Shown here in pieces: positions 32,175 to 34,657 of a stretch of 34,657 nucleotides of DNA (within the stretch, counting starts at the first letter, position 1; the number at the start of each line of letters is the position of its first letter). The translations under genes were made by a program, and so were the position numbers. Below the pieces are notes generated by a model, which worked only from the letters and a program-made list of their open reading frames with translations, ran no database searches and was not told the DNA's origin. The stretch lies in assembly GCA_000332255.1 (NCBI GenBank), contig KB235926.1, forward strand, positions 3,482,947-3,517,603, read 5' to 3'. The stretch comes from a cyanobacterium PCC 7702 (GTDB taxonomy: Bacteria > Cyanobacteriota > Cyanobacteriia > Cyanobacteriales > Nostocaceae).

Positions 32175-33350
32175 ATGAAACAGTTATCTATTTTTCTGAA
32201 AACATCCTCAACACAAGTGTGGCCTAAAAGAAGATCGCCGATGGAACGCCTAAATTCTTCACAAAACAATCAGCAAGTTGCACAATTAGAGGAAAAAGAA
32301 GCTTCAGATTTAGAGCAGCAGGCGATAACAGCTGGTAGTGCTAAGGAATCCAAGGATAATAATAGTAATACTGCAGCGTCGCCATCTTGGAGGCGTTTGG
32401 TACCCTTAGTGGCGTTGGGAGTTTTATTAGGTGCAGGAGCGATCGCTTCCGGAATTTATGCTTATCGCCGCTGGCTGTACGCTCAAAGTTATCTGCAAAC
32501 AGATAAAGCCTATGTTTTGGCAAATATCTACCCAGTGACAGCTCGCGTTTCCGGGATAGTGACTGAGGTGACAGTTAAGGATAATCAAATGATATCTCCA
32601 GGAACGGTATTGGTAAAACTCGATCCCCGGGACTATCAAATATCTCTAGCGCAGGCAAAGGCATCTTTAGAATTAGCCAAACAGCAAGCGGCTTTGGCGC
32701 AGGAAAAAATCAAGAGTGCGGCCTTCTCTAATATTTTGTCGCTATCAATACCAGAGCCACCGGCAGGCAAACCAAGCAAGAGTACTTCTTCCCAGACAAA
32801 TCTTACCAAAGAAAACTTACCACAATTATCAGCTATAAGCCAGCAAAGAGAACTAAACGAACAACAGTACAAAACAGCACTGGCTGCGATCGCTCAAAAG
32901 CAAGCCGAGGTAAAAAAAGCAGAACTTCAGCTTTCCTATACGAAAGTTACCGCCGTTGTGGGGGGAAAAGTTGCCAACAAAAACGTTCAGGTAGGACAGC
33001 GGGTGGAACCGGGACAAACTTTGTTGACGATCGTACAGCCAGATCCTTGGGTGGTTGCCAACTTTCCAGAAACAGAATTAGAAAAAATACAGCCAGGACA
33101 AAGTGTGGAGATCGAAATTGCTGCTTTTGCTAGCCACAAGTTTCAAGGCAAAGTAGATAGCATGTATCCTACTTCTACAGGATTTGGACTGGGATTGGAA
33201 ACAGGCGATCGCCCTACGGGTAATTTCATCCGCAGCGGTGGCGTGCAACAAATTCCAGTCAAGATAGTGTTCGATCCAAATAGTATTAAAGGTTATGAAT
33301 CCCGCCTTGCTCCTGGCATGTCAGCGGTGGTAAAACTAAAAGCTAAATAA
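32175..33350 (+). CDS. HlyD/EmrA-type membrane fusion protein
   Basis: Periplasmic adaptor linking an inner-membrane exporter to an outer-membrane channel. The 391-residue protein has an acidic cytoplasmic N-terminus, one membrane helix (LVPLVALGVLLGAGAIASGI), a lipoyl half-motif (IYPVTARVSGIVTEVTVKDN), a short coiled-coil hairpin and a second lipoyl half (NKNVQVGQRVEPGQTLL), then a beta-barrel with LAPGMSAVVKLKAK at the end. This is the EmrA plan. A Met at 32241 is an alternative start, as the first 22 residues look non-essential. No matching EmrB or TolC gene is adjacent; the nearby MFS exporter at 28157-29422 is a possible partner. Confidence 0.9.
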   Translation: MKQLSIFLKTSSTQVWPKRRSPMERLNSSQNNQQVAQLEEKEASDLEQQAITAGSAKESKDNNSNTAASPSWRRLVPLVALGVLLGAGAIASGIYAYRRWLYAQSYLQTDKAYVLANIYPVTARVSGIVTEVTVKDNQMISPGTVLVKLDPRDYQISLAQAKASLELAKQQAALAQEKIKSAAFSNILSLSIPEPPAGKPSKSTSSQTNLTKENLPQLSAISQQRELNEQQYKTALAAIAQKQAEVKKAELQLSYTKVTAVVGGKVANKNVQVGQRVEPGQTLLTIVQPDPWVVANFPETELEKIQPGQSVEIEIAAFASHKFQGKVDSMYPTSTGFGLGLETGDRPTGNFIRSGGVQQIPVKIVFDPNSIKGYESRLAPGMSAVVKLKAK

Positions 33351-33453
33351 AATGAAGAAAATTGTCGGGTAGGTAATCAATCAGACCTCACCTTGTCATT
33401 GGTAAGCTATGTCAAGTTAAAATTTGCGAGCGGCTGCAAAATTGGAGACCCCA

Positions 33454-34620
33454 ATGACACAACAAGCTTCACAGCAAAAAAAAGTAGTCGTTGTCGGTGC
33501 AGGTTGGGCCGGTTTGGGTGCAACTTACCACTTGGCAAAACAAGGTTATGATGTGACGCTCTTAGAAGCAGGTTCCGAACCCGGAGGGTTAGTGGCTGGT
33601 TGGAGAACGACAGCAGGGCGTGCAATAGAAGTAGGTATCCACGGTTTTTGGTATCCTTACAGAAATATTTTTTCTTTAATTAATGAATTAGAAATTGACC
33701 CTTTTACCCACTGGAGTTGTTCGTGTCAATATTCGCCTGCGGGTTTAGAAGTTGAATCTCCTGTTTTTCAATACTTACCCCGACTTCCATCGCCTTTGGG
33801 TACTTTTGTTTATACACGTTTTCATCGACTACCATTAATTGACCGCCTTAGTGCCTTACCTTTGCTGTATGCTGTGATTGATTTTGATAATTCAGATGAG
33901 GCTTGGCGACGTTATGATTTTATAACTGCTCGAGAATTGTTCAAAGATTTTGGTGTTTCTGCACGTCTTTACCAAGAATCTTTTGAACCAATGTTATTGG
34001 TAGGTTTATTTGCTCCTGGTGAACAATGTTCTGCGGCAGCCACTTTAGGAATGCTGTATTTTTTTATTTTGGCACATCAACCTAATTTTGATGTAGTTTG
34101 GTGTCGGGGAACCGTGGGAGAAAAAATCTTTCGTCCTTGGGTAAAACGCATTCAACAAGCAGGGGGAAAGTTACTAACAAATAAACGAGTAACGGATGTA
34201 ATTGTTGATAGCGAGCAGCGAGTCACGGGTGTGGTTTGCAATCAAGAAGTGTTTGCTGCTGATGCAGTCATTTTTGCTGTTGGCATCACAGGGATGAAAA
34301 AGATAATTGCAAGCAGTGCCAATCTCCAAATTCGCGAGCAATTTCGCAATCTTACAAATTTAGGAGCGATTGATGTTTTAGCAACTCGTTTGTGGTTTGA
34401 CCGCAAAATTAATATTCCCCATCCTTCTAATGCTTGTTTTGGTTTTGACAAAACTACAGGATGGACATTTTTTGATTTGAATGCTCTCCACGACGAATAC
34501 AAGAATGAACCAGGAACAGTCGTGGAAGTTGATTTTTACCATGCTAATCAATTTCTTCCTTTACTCACATCTTGCACCTGGAAATATAAATGTCAAAACC
34601 ACAACTACGTGCAAGGGTAG
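33454..34620 (+). CDS. FAD-dependent oxidoreductase, carotenoid-desaturase-like, C-terminus lost
   Basis: The N-terminal Rossmann motif KVVVVGAGWAGLGATYHLAK and SEPGGLVAGW are typical of phytoene and zeta-carotene desaturase relatives; later parts (YQESFEPMLLVGLFAPGEQ, AADAVIFAVGITGMKKI) also fit. ATG 33454 follows GGAG 7 bases upstream; a TTG at 33424 is less likely. Family members run to about 490-510 residues and continue after HANQFLPL with a conserved C-terminal FAD-binding block. Here the family match ends at QFLPL (34563) and about 18 unrelated residues precede a stop. The missing block should abolish activity. The break right after TTAC suggests insertion of a mobile element. Confidence 0.8.
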   Translation: MTQQASQQKKVVVVGAGWAGLGATYHLAKQGYDVTLLEAGSEPGGLVAGWRTTAGRAIEVGIHGFWYPYRNIFSLINELEIDPFTHWSCSCQYSPAGLEVESPVFQYLPRLPSPLGTFVYTRFHRLPLIDRLSALPLLYAVIDFDNSDEAWRRYDFITARELFKDFGVSARLYQESFEPMLLVGLFAPGEQCSAAATLGMLYFFILAHQPNFDVVWCRGTVGEKIFRPWVKRIQQAGGKLLTNKRVTDVIVDSEQRVTGVVCNQEVFAADAVIFAVGITGMKKIIASSANLQIREQFRNLTNLGAIDVLATRLWFDRKINIPHPSNACFGFDKTTGWTFFDLNALHDEYKNEPGTVVEVDFYHANQFLPLLTSCTWKYKCQNHNYVQG

Positions 34621-34657
34621 TTAGTCGTTCAATATCAAGTAAAAGAAGATACACAAC
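34565..34657. mobile_element. Possible left end of an IS200/IS605-type element, running off the window
   Basis: The sequence after TTAC (34561-34564) no longer matches the oxidoreductase and contains an inverted repeat CTTGCAC (34571-34577) / GTGCAAG (34609-34615). IS200/IS605 elements insert just 3' of short targets such as TTAC and carry subterminal hairpins. The hairpin loop here is long (31 bases), and no transposase is visible, so the call is tentative. Confidence 0.3.

Noticed and set aside
1-34657. CRISPR arrays, tRNA and rRNA genes
   Set aside because: No regularly spaced direct repeats, no cloverleaf with a GTTCRA arm and no rRNA-like conserved blocks were seen on either strand by eye.

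Overview
The window is chromosomal DNA from a cyanobacterium. The octamer GCGATCGC (HIP1) recurs throughout, base composition is moderately AT-rich, and many genes have a cyanobacterial form: short three-domain ribosomal protein S1, CmpA/NrtA-type importer, WD40-TPR protein with the 'WLQVCC' linker, HetI/Sfp-type phosphopantetheinyl transferase, long pentapeptide-repeat protein. I could not place the genus. No tRNA, rRNA, CRISPR array or intact transposase was seen.

Layout. Bases 1-3675: 3' end of a WD40-TPR gene, then on the minus strand an HAD-family protein, ribosomal protein S1 and an isopentenyl-phosphate-kinase-like enzyme. Bases 3676-5041: gene graveyard with an IS200/IS605 TnpB fossil. 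Bases 5042-9028: radC, an unknown 141-residue protein, ATP-type PEP carboxykinase, a possible small RNA with a strong terminator, and a GlsB/YeaQ membrane protein. Bases 9029-9431: a dense run of hairpins. Bases 9432-17574: pentapeptide-repeat protein, secreted metzincin-like protease, and a 1040-residue membrane protein built from about seven copies of a ~98-residue module. Bases 18027-22330: a minus-strand importer operon (permease, Tat-lipoprotein binding protein, ATPase) followed by a universal-stress-like gene and preceded by a structured leader that can hide the ribosome binding site. Bases 22501-25949: M23 murein hydrolase factor, SbcD-like nuclease, phosphopantetheinyl transferase. Bases 25950-26940: two more fossils, one a TpsB/ShlB POTRA domain. 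Bases 26941-28134: orphan ExbB/TolQ channel protein and a small Cys-containing protein. Bases 28157-31543: compact minus-strand efflux operon (ABC ATPase, ABC-2 permease, MarR regulator, MFS exporter) with an imperfect palindrome at its promoter that may be the MarR operator. Bases 31855-34620: small conserved protein, HlyD/EmrA adaptor, and a carotenoid-desaturase-like FAD oxidoreductase whose frame is lost just after a TTAC, the usual IS200/IS605 target.

How the genes work together. Two units look functionally coherent: the leader-controlled anion or small-solute importer, and the MarR-controlled double efflux system, with a separate HlyD adaptor nearby. The rest are mainly single housekeeping genes separated by decayed DNA. 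The features most likely to be new are the SD-sequestering leader, the tandem-module membrane protein, the possible small RNA at 8504-8584, and the hairpin cluster at 9201-9295.
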